Part shown: positions 28,397 to 36,442 of the stretch, piece after piece
How positions within the stretch are numbered: position 1 is the stretch's first letter
Layout: every line of letters starts with the position of its first letter
Assembly (NCBI GenBank): GCA_003001975.1
Contig: PVUG01000008.1
Coordinates: forward strand, 62,001 to 126,000
Source of the DNA: Martelella mediterranea
Lineage (GTDB): Bacteria > Pseudomonadota > Alphaproteobacteria > Rhizobiales > Rhizobiaceae
Direction: 5' to 3'
Length of the DNA stretch: 64,000 nucleotides
Made by a program: the position numbers and the translations under genes
Notes under the pieces: model-generated
The model's database searches: none
Told to the model about the DNA's origin: nothing
What the model saw: only the letters and a program-made list of their open reading frames with translations

Positions 28397-28458
28397 CATC
28401 GACTTAACCAATCAAGTTATTGATTTTTAAATATTAAAATTTCAAAAAAGCGACACCA

Positions 28459-28492
28459 TACCAACATATATACCAACAAAATCTGCGGCTGC
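28459..28492. repeat. integrase arm-type motif pair, distal end
   Basis: Two TACCAACA motifs spaced 12 bases apart (28459 and 28471) lie 60-100 bases inside the distal attachment site. This 34-base unit matches 38161-38194 in 30 of 34 positions and in the same orientation. Such paired short repeats near both ends are typical arm-type integrase binding sites. The role is inferred. Confidence 0.55.
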
Positions 28493-28651
28493 TCCGGTTC
28501 AACGGCGAACGTCAATGAACGGACGATAGGGATAATAATTCTCTTCTACGCGTCGATTTATCCACACCCTATGTTGCCATTTTGCGGCAGAAATGGAACT
28601 CAAGCAATCAAAAATGCCTCCGCAGATCACTGCCAAGGTCATCTGTGCAGC

Positions 28652-29302
28652 ATGGACACAAAGACAACAGATAGCATCATAAACCTGCTGACCTCATTGA
28701 GGGCGGACGCCCTGAAAACCTTCAAAATGCAGGTGATGAAAATCTATGCTTCTGCTGATGATCCGAGACACATACCGGACAGCATCGTGAACGAAGCGGT
28801 CAGAGTGGCCGAGGAAAGTGCTGGCCGCCTGCTCGGGAAGGCTGTTTCCGGGGCTTTGACCATTTCAGCGGCTCCGGACGCATTCCCACTGGTTCATGAT
28901 GCTGTAGCAGCCCACCTGCTGGACTTGGAGAGAACCGTAGAAAAAGGCAGCGGGCTTGCCCTGTCTCCCGCCACGCTCAAAGTGGTCAGCACACGGTTTG
29001 ATGCAGCTCGACAGCGCTTATATCAGAGCCTTGAAAACCACCGCTCTTCCTTCTCTGGTTCCAAAAACAAAGGCGGTCGGCCATCCGAATGGAAATGGGA
29101 AGACGTTTTGATTCATCTCATCGCCAAAGCAAACTTGCCGGATGGCCTTCCGACGGAGCGAGGAGCGCAAGCGCAAATCGAGAAAATGATCAGCGAGTGG
29201 TTCATGCAGAAGACCGGCAATTCACCGGCTCCAAGCGAAATACGGAAACGCGCAAGCGCGGTCATGACAGCCATTTCCGGTGACGAAAAGGCCGGAAACT
29301 AG
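28652..29302 (+). CDS. hypothetical protein of a genomic island
   Basis: The protein is about 216 residues from ATG 28652; the frame extends to 28571. It is soluble and mainly helical (IINLLTSLRADALKTFKMQVMKIYASADD), and a Gly/Lys/Arg-rich linker SGSKNKGGRPSEWKWEDVLIHLIAKAN follows in the second half. The GRPSEW linker followed by a C-terminal helical part looks like a small DNA-associated domain. I do not recognise a family. It is the first gene inside the element and reads in the same direction as the HTH and DUF3631 genes, so it may belong to the element's own maintenance module. Confidence 0.6.
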   Translation: MDTKTTDSIINLLTSLRADALKTFKMQVMKIYASADDPRHIPDSIVNEAVRVAEESAGRLLGKAVSGALTISAAPDAFPLVHDAVAAHLLDLERTVEKGSGLALSPATLKVVSTRFDAARQRLYQSLENHRSSFSGSKNKGGRPSEWKWEDVLIHLIAKANLPDGLPTERGAQAQIEKMISEWFMQKTGNSPAPSEIRKRASAVMTAISGDEKAGN

Positions 29303-29411
29303 TTTCCAACCCTTACCAGCCGAAACCTTGGCCCAAAGTTCGTAGTGATTCATCCGCCCCCGCCATAAGCCAGCGTAGACCGCGCTGAACGGGAGCTGAG
29401 GATGAAAGGCG

Positions 29412-29588
29412 ATGAACGATCAATATCTTTGCTCTGTCTCCGAAGCAGCAAAACTGCTCGGCGTCGGACGGACGAAAATCTATGACATGCTCGCCAAAGG
29501 CCAAATCCTGTCCATGCGGATCGGGTCAAGACGGTTGGTCAAGATGGACAGCATCAAGGCGCTGATCGAACGCGGTGATGCAGCATGA
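29412..29588 (+). CDS. AlpA/excisionase-type helix-turn-helix protein
   Basis: This 58-residue protein, MNDQYLCSVSEAAKLLGVGR then TKIYDMLAKGQILSMRIGSR and RLVKMDSIKALIERG, is a clear HTH_17 (MerR-like excisionase) domain. The pattern is SVSEAAKLLGVGRTKIYDML with the basic wing RIGSRRLVK. Such proteins in integrated elements act as excisionase/recombination directionality factors or activate the element's integrase. The stop overlaps the start of the DUF3631 gene (ATGA), so the two are translationally coupled. ATGAAAGGCG supplies a weak AAGG ribosome site. Confidence 0.85.
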   Translation: MNDQYLCSVSEAAKLLGVGRTKIYDMLAKGQILSMRIGSRRLVKMDSIKALIERGDAA

Positions 29589-30937
29589 GCGATATGGACC
29601 TGAACGAAAAAGCCGGTGCTGCGCCAACAGCCACCGGCCTTGATGATGCCAAAGCTTCCGGCCCGGCATTTCCAACTAGCACAAATGACGGGCACCCGCC
29701 AGACGGAGGGTCGTCCGATGCTGCCAGCATCGACGGTGCAGACCTGCTGAACCGCATCCGGGATTTCGCAAGCCGCTTCATATGTTACCCCTCCGACACG
29801 GCGGTAGTAGCGCAGGTGCTATGGGCTGCTCACACCCACCTCATGGATGCATGGGAAACTACGCCACGCCTTGCATTCCTGTCCGCAGAACCGGGTAGCG
29901 GAAAGTCTATGGCCATGCGGATCACAGCACTTTTGTCTCCCTTGGCTCTAGAAGCGGCCAATGCCAGCACGGCCAGCCTCATTCGAGCCTTGGACGATCC
30001 CGCAGGTAGACCAACTCTCTTCATTGACGAGATAGACACGAAGTATGGGCCAAAAGCAAAAGGTGACGAGGAATTTCGGTGCATGATAAATGCAGGCCAC
30101 GGTGTAGACGGCTTTTTTCTGCGCTGTGACCCGGATAACAAGAGTTGGTTTCCTGTAAGAAAATCGGCATATGCTGCCGTAGCCATGGCCGGGATTGGCA
30201 ACATTCTGCCCGACACGATCTTGACCCGCTCTATAGTCGTGAAGATGCGCAAACGACTGCCGGGACAGCAGGTCGAACACTACCGGCGGCGTGACCACAA
30301 ACCGCTTGGTGAGGCCTTGCGCGACGAACTGGCAGCATGGGCTAATCAGGTCCGTGACGATGCAGCAGCGCACAGGCCGGTATTGCCCGCTGGCATTGCT
30401 GATAGGGATGCGGATGTTTGGGAACCGCTGTTCACAGTGGCAGACTTTGCCGGTGGCGAATGGCCCGCTTTAGCTCGGAAAGCCGCAATAGAAGCTGTGC
30501 AGTCAGCGAAGGCCAATAACAAGCCGTCCCTTGGCGTCCGGTTGCTGGCCCATATTCGAGCCTGTTTCGGCGACAAGGACCGGCTGACAACAGCCGAACT
30601 TTTGGAAAAGCTGCTGGCCGACGAGGAAGCCCCTTGGGGTGACCTTGGACGCAAAAAGCTGGATGCCCGCATTCTGGCTGAAATGCTGGATGAATATGAT
30701 GTTCACCCGACAAACATGCGCATATCAAAAGGTCCTACCCTGAGAGGCTATAAGCGGGAAGCATTTCAAGATGCGTGGCAGCGCCTTCTACCCCCTCTTG
30801 AAGCAGACGCAACAAGCGCAACAAACGCCACAAATCAGGAAAGCCTTGATAAAACAGTGGCTTCCGATGTGGCGGACGAAACCGCATCGCAGCCGTGTGG
30901 CGGCACCGACGAAGATGTTGCCGGACAGGAAGACTGA
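29585..30937 (+). CDS. DUF3631 domain-containing P-loop ATPase (primase/helicase-associated)
   Basis: This 450-residue protein has a Walker A EPGSGKS at residues 102-108 and a Walker B PTLFIDEID at 143-151. The DUF3631 block CMINAGHGVDGFFLRC...PVRKSAYAAVAMAGIG...LPDTILTRSIVVKMRKR follows, with conserved arginines at its end. DUF3631 is found in plasmid, phage and island replication proteins, often fused to or beside primases, and is thought to act as an AAA+-like helicase. Here there is no fused primase domain. It is coupled to the HTH gene upstream, giving a compact excisionase-replication cassette. Function in element replication is inferred. Confidence 0.85.
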   Translation: MSDMDLNEKAGAAPTATGLDDAKASGPAFPTSTNDGHPPDGGSSDAASIDGADLLNRIRDFASRFICYPSDTAVVAQVLWAAHTHLMDAWETTPRLAFLSAEPGSGKSMAMRITALLSPLALEAANASTASLIRALDDPAGRPTLFIDEIDTKYGPKAKGDEEFRCMINAGHGVDGFFLRCDPDNKSWFPVRKSAYAAVAMAGIGNILPDTILTRSIVVKMRKRLPGQQVEHYRRRDHKPLGEALRDELAAWANQVRDDAAAHRPVLPAGIADRDADVWEPLFTVADFAGGEWPALARKAAIEAVQSAKANNKPSLGVRLLAHIRACFGDKDRLTTAELLEKLLADEEAPWGDLGRKKLDARILAEMLDEYDVHPTNMRISKGPTLRGYKREAFQDAWQRLLPPLEADATSATNATNQESLDKTVASDVADETASQPCGGTDEDVAGQED

Positions 30938-31057
30938 AAGCCCAATGATTTCAGCCACTGTTGCGGTGTGGCGCTTGTGGCGGCAATTTCGGAAGGGGCG
31001 GGAGAAGTTCAACTTTTCCCCTTCTGATAGCCTTGAACCAAGGAAGGAAGAGACCCG

Positions 31058-31381
31058 TTGAAAGATTTCACGGACAACCCCATGCAACCGGAGAACCTTG
31101 CCAACGCGCCGCGTTGTGGAGCACGAACCCGGTCAGGTAGAGAATGCCGGTCCCCTGCCGTCAGAGGCAAGAAGAGGTGCCGTATGCACGGCGGCAAGAA
31201 TTCGGGCGCACCTAAAGGCAACCGAAATGCTTGGAAGCACGGCAACCGTTCGGCCGAGGCGGAAGAGCAGCTAAAAGTCATTGCCGAAAACAACCGGATT
31301 TTGCGGCTGGTCGATAAGGTTCGGCAGGGTGTAAAATTACGGACTGAAGAAATGGACGAGATAATTAGCTATCTCGAATAA
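31058..31381 (+). CDS. HGGxSTG-type zinc-finger-like protein
   Basis: This 107-residue protein carries CGARTRSGRECRSPAVRGKK then RCRMHGGKNSGAPKGNRNAW and KHG. It is the HGGxSTG motif seen in small phage, plasmid and island proteins of unknown function, here as HGGKNSGAP. Three cysteines and a histidine suggest a small zinc-binding knuckle. The C-terminus is a charged helix. The chosen start is TTG 31058, preceded by AAGGAAGAG. An ATG at 31082 has no ribosome site. It follows the DUF3631 gene by 120 bases on the same strand. Confidence 0.75.
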   Translation: MKDFTDNPMQPENLANAPRCGARTRSGRECRSPAVRGKKRCRMHGGKNSGAPKGNRNAWKHGNRSAEAEEQLKVIAENNRILRLVDKVRQGVKLRTEEMDEIISYLE

Positions 31382-31382
31382 A

Positions 31383-31437
31383 TAAACCCAAACCGGATCT
31401 CTCCGATAAGGGTTTTCGGTATTATTCAGATACCGAA
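31383..31437. terminator. hairpins between convergent island genes
   Basis: AAACCC/GGGTTT enclose a CGGA-TCTC-TCCG stem, ending in GGGTTTTC. This overlaps on its right an eight-base inverted repeat TTCGGTAT-N7-ATACCGAA (31415-31437) that includes the stop of the minus-strand gene. Probable transcription end for both convergent genes, but without a long T-run. Confidence 0.45.
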
Positions 31438-31766
31438 GGATTAAGCAGGGCTTTTAGCTCTGCATAATTTTCTGCAAAAAGGTTTGCAAAAATGGGATCG
31501 TCAGCAAGTTCTCGCTGGATCATAGCCTGACGCTTGGCGATAGTCATTGCTGCATCTTCGAGAAGTTCCTTCTCGTATTTTTCCTGATTGATTTTCGAGC
31601 GCTTGGCATGGTTTGCGTCCATGTCATTCATCATGCGTTCGAACATGTTGCCGCCTGTGGCGATACCGTTGACGATCTTGGTTGCTGCCATTGCCGTGTT
31701 GCCAATGGTGTCGAACACATTGACGGTGGCGTTGGATGCTGAGGAAAGTACAGAGGTCGAGGACAT
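31422..31766 (-). CDS. hypothetical island protein, 114 residues
   Basis: The N-terminal half is small-residue rich and weakly hydrophobic (ATVNVFDTIGNTAMAATKIVNGIATGG). The C-terminal half is a charged helix (NHAKRSKINQEKYEKELLED). TAGGAGCA lies upstream of ATG 31766, supporting real translation. No family is recognised. A size and amphipathic profile of this kind is seen in small accessory proteins of mobile elements, but nothing specific can be concluded. Confidence 0.6.
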   Translation of the reverse strand: MSSTSVLSSASNATVNVFDTIGNTAMAATKIVNGIATGGNMFERMMNDMDANHAKRSKINQEKYEKELLEDAAMTIAKRQAMIQRELADDPIFANLFAENYAELKALLNPSVSE

Positions 31767-32009
31767 TGTGATTGCTCCTATGGGTTAATACCATAGGGCG
31801 CGTGAGCGCCGGTGTAGCCGGGGTGTAGCCAGATTGTGTGGCACGTAGGACCGGGGGGGGAGGTCTCCAAATTCGCAGCCCTTCGGCCCGAACACCACCC
31901 ACGTCAAAAGGCATGAACATTTGCGCTATGCAAAAAAATATTGCGTAGAAAATCTTCTATGGGATTTACCCTAATATTTTAAGTAAAATAACCTCACACC
32001 CTGCCCTTG

Positions 32010-32109
32010 CTGGTTCCTGACCCGTTCGAAGCGAAGGCTACCCACCGGTCCGAGCGCAGCGAGGAGCCGGTGTGGTTAAGCCGGGAGTGGAGAACGGGGC
32101 GGGAACCAG
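32010..32109. ncRNA. possible structured RNA: 18-bp closing stem with nested hairpin
   Basis: CTGGTTCCTGACCCGTTC at 32010-32027 pairs with GAACGGGGCGGGAACCAG at 32092-32109 (16 Watson-Crick pairs, one G-U, one mismatch). Inside, ACCGG at 32044-32048 pairs with CCGGT at 32067-32071, topped by TCC/GGA. The block is GC-rich but sits in AT-rich flanks with no ORF, in the 540-base gap between two minus-strand genes. Strand and identity are unknown. It could equally be a replication or transfer origin hairpin. Confidence 0.45.
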
Positions 32110-32130
32110 AGAGAAGAATATAAATCCCAT

Positions 32131-32313
32131 TTAAATATTATTCCCTGAATTTTCGGCTTTTTCCTCTGGCTCACGGCGGAAAATCTGAAACGCCATATCG
32201 ACGCAAGCGGAAATAGGCACGGCGTTGAAACACGGCACAGTGATCAGCGCCCGATTTGGTGGCTGGTCGGGGTTGCAAGCCGGATCGGGCGCGGGTGAAG
32301 GGCATCCTTTCAC
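32131..32313 (-). CDS. possible small protein coupled to the upstream secreted protein gene
   Basis: This is a 60-codon frame starting at GTG, whose first bases overlap the stop of the 188-residue gene in a GTGA arrangement, the usual sign of translational coupling. The peptide is Pro/Cys-rich at the start (GCPSPAPDPACNPDQPPNRA) and then ITVPCFNAVPISACVDMAFQIFRR. No family is recognised and no separate ribosome site is visible, so it may be spurious. It is listed because coupling and strand agree. Confidence 0.35.
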   Translation of the reverse strand: MKGCPSPAPDPACNPDQPPNRALITVPCFNAVPISACVDMAFQIFRREPEEKAENSGNNI

Positions 32314-32876
32314 TGACCAAGCCGTTTCTTAGCCGCTCTCTGTTGCTTGACACATTCTTCGACGCCTACCCAATAGTCACCGAACGTCTTTCGGCAGAAC
32401 TGGAAGATTGGATCATTTGCCACCGCCTGCTGGGCAACCTCTTTGTTAGCTTGCCCGTAAACAAAGCGAGTGCCGCTTTTTTGCAAAACGGCGCATTCTA
32501 GCGCTGCCTGCTTTGTCGGCTCTTTTGAGCACTCTCGCATGACGTTAATCTTCCACTGCTGAACGAACTGGTTTGCTAAACCCGGCTTGTTCTCCGGCAA
32601 CAATTCTGCTTTCCAGAAACCAACTTCGTGAATTTCAGAGAAGCAAGTCAGCGCCGCATCAACGTCGGACATCATGCCACATGCGTCCTTCAGCCGTTTT
32701 TCGTCATATTGGATACAGCAGGTCTCCGAAGTCTTGAAGACCTTCGCGCACTGCGTAGCAACTGCGCTGTCGCCAAGGATGGCTTCACATGTGCGAACTT
32801 GATCTTCCTTCTGCGCTGATTGCGCCGAAGCGGAAGCTGGGAAGAGCAACAACAATAAAATTAATAGAAATCTCAT
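32310..32876 (-). CDS. secreted cysteine-rich island protein, unknown function
   Basis: This 188-residue protein has a classical signal peptide (MRFLLILLLLLFPASASA, cleavage before QSAQ). The mature part has about ten cysteines, including a CC pair (SETCCIQYDE), and is otherwise helical and charged. An exported disulfide-rich protein is suggested. No family is recognised. It is the probable first gene of a pair with the 60-codon frame downstream. Codon use and G+C are lower than in the surrounding host genes, consistent with acquisition with the island. Confidence 0.65.
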   Translation of the reverse strand: MRFLLILLLLLFPASASAQSAQKEDQVRTCEAILGDSAVATQCAKVFKTSETCCIQYDEKRLKDACGMMSDVDAALTCFSEIHEVGFWKAELLPENKPGLANQFVQQWKINVMRECSKEPTKQAALECAVLQKSGTRFVYGQANKEVAQQAVANDPIFQFCRKTFGDYWVGVEECVKQQRAAKKRLGQ

Positions 32877-33143
32877 CTACGACCCTCACTAATCACGCCC
32901 CTGCTCGAACAGTAGTCAAGCAGTTAGACCCCAATGAATAAGGGGGGTATTAAACCTACTATTCGTGTTTTCTTCCCTTGGTTCAAGCGCCGCTCGGCCC
33001 ATTTCCTCCTCCACCATCCCGGCCCCGCCCCGCCTGCGGCGGGCGGGTTGGGCGGCACGGATGAAATGCGCCTCGCTGGGTAAGCAGACAGACAGGGGAG
33101 GAGGAAGAGCATAGCCGCGATCTGCCTTTGGGTAACTAGCCAC

Positions 33144-33947
33144 TCAGCCAGCACGCACGTATGCTGCCGCCTTGCGCGTCATCCAGACAATTGCCGAGAG
33201 GATGAGAAACAGCACGAGCGGCGCAAGGGTGAGGCCGATGCGATCGACCCAGAATTCGCGCTCGATTTTACCGACTTCGTCGCCAACAGCTTTACGCAAG
33301 AGCGTAAGGCTCCGCCGAGCTTCTGGGCTTGGCGCAAAAGAAACATAACCGCTCCAGTCGTCGCCAACGCAGACAGCATTATATGGACCCGGATTAGGGA
33401 ACCATGACAGCGGCTCCTTGTCGTATTCCAAGGTGTTGCAGAACAAAAAAGCTTCACCTCCGAAATCGACCGACCGTTCATCTTTGCCGACCCCGAGATG
33501 CAGCATTGCTGTCCGCCCGATCAATCTCTGTACCGCCGTCTCTGCGGCCAGAGGGTCTCTCAAGCCGTTGTGCAAGACGATACTCTGCATCGTCACACGG
33601 CCAACCGTTCTCGCATCAGCCTCAACAAGGTAGCGCACATTCCTGTGCTCGAGAGCAGGGCTGGACACCTCGAAGCGGGGCGGCATTTCGGTCTCGTTGG
33701 CGAAGCTGCGAGGGTTTCTGAGGCTATTGACGCAAAGCTCAAGGTCTCCGAACTGCGAACAACGGATATCCACATAGCGTGCAAATGGCATGATGAAAGC
33801 CGAGAGGCCAAACCCGAGCAGCAGAAGTGGCAACGACGCCACCAAAAGCAATCTCTTATATTTCCCAAATGCCACAAAGCGCTCCTGAATTCGGGCATCT
33901 TGTTGCCACGGCTCAAAGCGGGTTCGCTTATCCCGTCTGCCGCTCAT
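33144..33947 (-). CDS. hypothetical bitopic/two-helix membrane protein of the island
   Basis: The protein is 267 residues from ATG 33947; an alternative start is at 33980. One transmembrane helix lies near the N-terminus (LLLVASLPLLLLGFGLSAFIM) and one near the C-terminus (LTLAPLVLFLILSAIVWM). Between them is about 180 residues of soluble, probably extracytoplasmic domain containing cysteines (DIRCSQFGDLELC). The termini would be cytoplasmic, ending in RKAAAYVRAG. No family is recognised. It is divergent from the XRE regulator across a long inverted repeat, so its expression is probably controlled by that regulator. Confidence 0.6.
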   Translation of the reverse strand: MSGRRDKRTRFEPWQQDARIQERFVAFGKYKRLLLVASLPLLLLGFGLSAFIMPFARYVDIRCSQFGDLELCVNSLRNPRSFANETEMPPRFEVSSPALEHRNVRYLVEADARTVGRVTMQSIVLHNGLRDPLAAETAVQRLIGRTAMLHLGVGKDERSVDFGGEAFLFCNTLEYDKEPLSWFPNPGPYNAVCVGDDWSGYVSFAPSPEARRSLTLLRKAVGDEVGKIEREFWVDRIGLTLAPLVLFLILSAIVWMTRKAAAYVRAG

Positions 33948-33982
33948 GATTGGTCGCCGATGAACCATCATAACGAACAAAA

Positions 33983-34039
33983 CGTATAAGTGTGATTATC
34001 CATGAAATCCACCGTAAAAGCGTTATTCACACTTATACG
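33983..34039. promoter_or_regulatory. 13-bp inverted repeat in a divergent promoter, candidate XRE operator
   Basis: CGTATAAGTGTGA at 33983-33995 and TCACACTTATACG at 34027-34039 are perfect inverse copies separated by 31 bases, roughly three helical turns. They lie between the membrane-protein gene and the XRE regulator gene. Two widely spaced operator halves fit control by looping or by two bound dimers. Binding by the XRE protein is inferred. Confidence 0.6.
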
Positions 34040-34078
34040 ATGTGGTGAAATCGACGGAGGAGCGCGACCACATGCAAC

Positions 34079-34342
34079 ATGGCTGCCGTCGATCAAGACC
34101 TTATACCGTTGGGAAAAGCCGTTCGTCGGCTAAGGAAGGCCCGTGGCCTGACGCAAGAGGAATTATCCGGCCTGACGGACCTGCATCAGAACCACATCGG
34201 CGGCATAGAGCGCGGTGAGCGCAACATTACAGTTAAAAGCCTGTTGGCATTGGCGCGAGCGTTAGAAGTACCACCCGCAGAGTTGATGGCAGAATACATG
34301 GCTTCACAATCCGATAGAACGTCGCCAAACATACCTATATGA
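34079..34342 (+). CDS. XRE family (Cro/C1-type) transcriptional regulator
   Basis: This 87-residue single-domain HTH_3 protein has the core IPLGKAVRRLRKARGLTQEE then LSGLTDLHQNHIGGIERGER and NITVKSLLALARALEVPP. Size and sequence resemble the controller (C) proteins of restriction-modification systems as well as phage-type repressors. It starts just after the long inverted repeat and is convergent with the 675-residue nuclease-like gene, whose stop is 73 bases away. It probably autoregulates and controls the divergent membrane-protein gene. Confidence 0.88.
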   Translation: MAAVDQDLIPLGKAVRRLRKARGLTQEELSGLTDLHQNHIGGIERGERNITVKSLLALARALEVPPAELMAEYMASQSDRTSPNIPI

Positions 34343-34414
34343 ACAATGGGCGTCCATTTCGGACCGATCAAAGCACCAGATGAACTGCTCGTATTGGCAT
34401 CTTACGACATCCTC

Positions 34415-36442
34415 TCATTTGGCAAGGCTCAGAGCGGCGATCCTAGCACTAGGGTCCAAGTCTTCGGAAAGCTGCGCTCCGGCGACCGCCAAGGTATTTG
34501 ACGGAGGGCTAAGGCAAGGAATTAGGTTTTCCGTCCAAGTTGTTCGGTCAATGTAGCGCCTTAAGGTAGGCGCTAGTTTTATTCGAGATAGAAGCCTATG
34601 TCGCGCCTCCTCATCACTGCGGTAGAGCGTCTCCCGCGTATAACCTATGGCTCCATTTAAGCCAGAATACGCGCCACCAGTTACGACTACGCTGTCGCGT
34701 AAGTAACCTGAAAGGGTGTGAAAATCGCAGACGAGGCACCCCTCTATTTCCAAAGATAACCCGTATCCCTGATTGACAAGTACAACCGGCTTAATCTCAA
34801 CGGGACAGGCACCATGCAGGTTAAAAACGTCTAGGTAGTCTTTTATGTTGTCCGCTAGCCATGTCGCTTTCCTAGAGGCTTGCGTCGATGCACCTTCAAG
34901 CTTACTTCTATAGCGGTGCTGCTCAATAGCCTCATAAGGTGTCAGAAGGCATTTGACTTCCAAAACAATGATGAGATCTTTAATGCGTAATGCTGCATCT
35001 ATATCTCCGATAGTTCGATCTGCCGGTTTGATGGGCCTAGAGATTGAGGCCACGTCTTTCAATATTGGATTATTGGCCAAGCAGCTCGCTATCTCGTCCC
35101 GCACCCAAGCTTCGTAACTGGCGCCTTTATTTGCTGTGGCCAGTTGATCACTAAGCCCGCCCCGCTCCAACCATTGCTCTACTCGTCTCACTGCATTTCC
35201 GATTTCTAGTGGTGAGCGACACATCAGCAGAAATTCTTGTCCCGGCAGCGGGATTAACGGTTTGGACCATACACCATGCCGAAAGTCCGCTTTGTCAGAT
35301 GTAAGAAACTTTAGAGCTTTCTCAGTGTCGCTGGTTGAGAGACCGGAGGCAGCAGATATGGCTTTGCTGAGGGTTTGCCTGCGGCACGCCAAAGCCCAAT
35401 CTCTAGCAGTAGTGCGATCAACCGGACTGCTATCTCGGCACTTCCGAGAAAGGACGTCGCATGCATCAGTAATAATGCACCACACTTTCTGGAGTTCGTT
35501 ACATGACAAGCCTAGCCTCGGCAATTTGGCATCAAGAAACATCCCAACATAAGAGTCTTCTACACCCGTCCACATATGATGCTGCGCGTGCGACGCACAT
35601 CGACTGGACGCTCGCCCTATGATAAATTCGCTTTGACGTCCCGCACGGTCTTCCTGTGCGATGACGGTTCGGCCTTTGCGTCGGTTAGTTTTTAGGTTTG
35701 CTTTTTTTGCAGCCGCTTCTGTAACTATATCAACAAAACTGTATTGAAAGGTAATGCTTTGCTGCCGATATAGCCAAGCATAACGAAGCGTTTCTGCCTC
35801 TCTGTTATTGGGGCGCAAAGTTAATCTATCACCGTCACCCGCTAATCTCCAGTCTTGCCAAAGGCACTGTTGCCATAGTTGCGACAGCGATTTTTCCAGT
35901 GAGAACGCGCGGAGAGCGCTTACCCCTAGCTGGGTGAAGTCACAATCGATACGGAGATCACCCTCAGGCCGCTCAAATGCTTGATAGAGCCACAATGGAA
36001 GCGTGTCGACTAGAGCATCATTTAGATCATCTGCAGGCAGCGCATTTCCTATATAGCTTGTGCGTATCAAACGCTGGCTAGAGCGATGCACATCTACAAA
36101 ATCGCTTCTGCTTTCTTCATACCGTGCTCGAGCGATCCGCCGCTGGAGAGTTGCGTATTCTCGATTAAGTTGCGCAACAGCAAGAAGAACGGCGTCCCTT
36201 CGATTAAGTTGGCCCAGTATGTGATCTGTATGTTCCCTAACCGTGCTAATTTGGCCCCCAAACCAAACAGCAGAAAGAGTGAGCGTGGCATCCCTTTCGC
36301 TAGGGTTCTCAAGCGAGGATAGTGCTTCCACCCATTCCTGCATTGAAAAGGCACGTGCGGTTGGGTGCTTCAATGCCCCTTTCTTATTGCTAGTCGCCCT
36401 CGAAAAAATACTCAAAGAATCAACCATAAATACGCCCACCAC
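34415..36442 (-). CDS. large island protein with PD-(D/E)XK nuclease-like domain
   Basis: This 675-residue protein has low G+C and belongs to no family I recognise. Residues 440-500 show a PD-(D/E)XK-like signature: a helix with YEAWVRDEIA (E444), then D480/D482 in IGDIDAALRI, and E495-V-K497 at the end of a beta strand (LIIVLEVKCLL), followed by a helix with Q508 (IEQHRYRSK). This is the layout of restriction-endonuclease and NERD-like folds. The first 430 residues are mostly helical and may be a recognition or regulatory region. No methyltransferase or helicase accompanies it. A role in DNA cleavage or defence is an inference from the motif and the island cargo position. Confidence 0.65.
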   Translation of the reverse strand: MVGVFMVDSLSIFSRATSNKKGALKHPTARAFSMQEWVEALSSLENPSERDATLTLSAVWFGGQISTVREHTDHILGQLNRRDAVLLAVAQLNREYATLQRRIARARYEESRSDFVDVHRSSQRLIRTSYIGNALPADDLNDALVDTLPLWLYQAFERPEGDLRIDCDFTQLGVSALRAFSLEKSLSQLWQQCLWQDWRLAGDGDRLTLRPNNREAETLRYAWLYRQQSITFQYSFVDIVTEAAAKKANLKTNRRKGRTVIAQEDRAGRQSEFIIGRASSRCASHAQHHMWTGVEDSYVGMFLDAKLPRLGLSCNELQKVWCIITDACDVLSRKCRDSSPVDRTTARDWALACRRQTLSKAISAASGLSTSDTEKALKFLTSDKADFRHGVWSKPLIPLPGQEFLLMCRSPLEIGNAVRRVEQWLERGGLSDQLATANKGASYEAWVRDEIASCLANNPILKDVASISRPIKPADRTIGDIDAALRIKDLIIVLEVKCLLTPYEAIEQHRYRSKLEGASTQASRKATWLADNIKDYLDVFNLHGACPVEIKPVVLVNQGYGLSLEIEGCLVCDFHTLSGYLRDSVVVTGGAYSGLNGAIGYTRETLYRSDEEARHRLLSRIKLAPTLRRYIDRTTWTENLIPCLSPPSNTLAVAGAQLSEDLDPSARIAALSLAK

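Noticed and set aside
33034..33070. CCCGCC-TGC-GGCGGG hairpin as a terminator
   Set aside because: No T-run follows on either strand and the flanks are a simple GC-rich run; the function cannot be supported.
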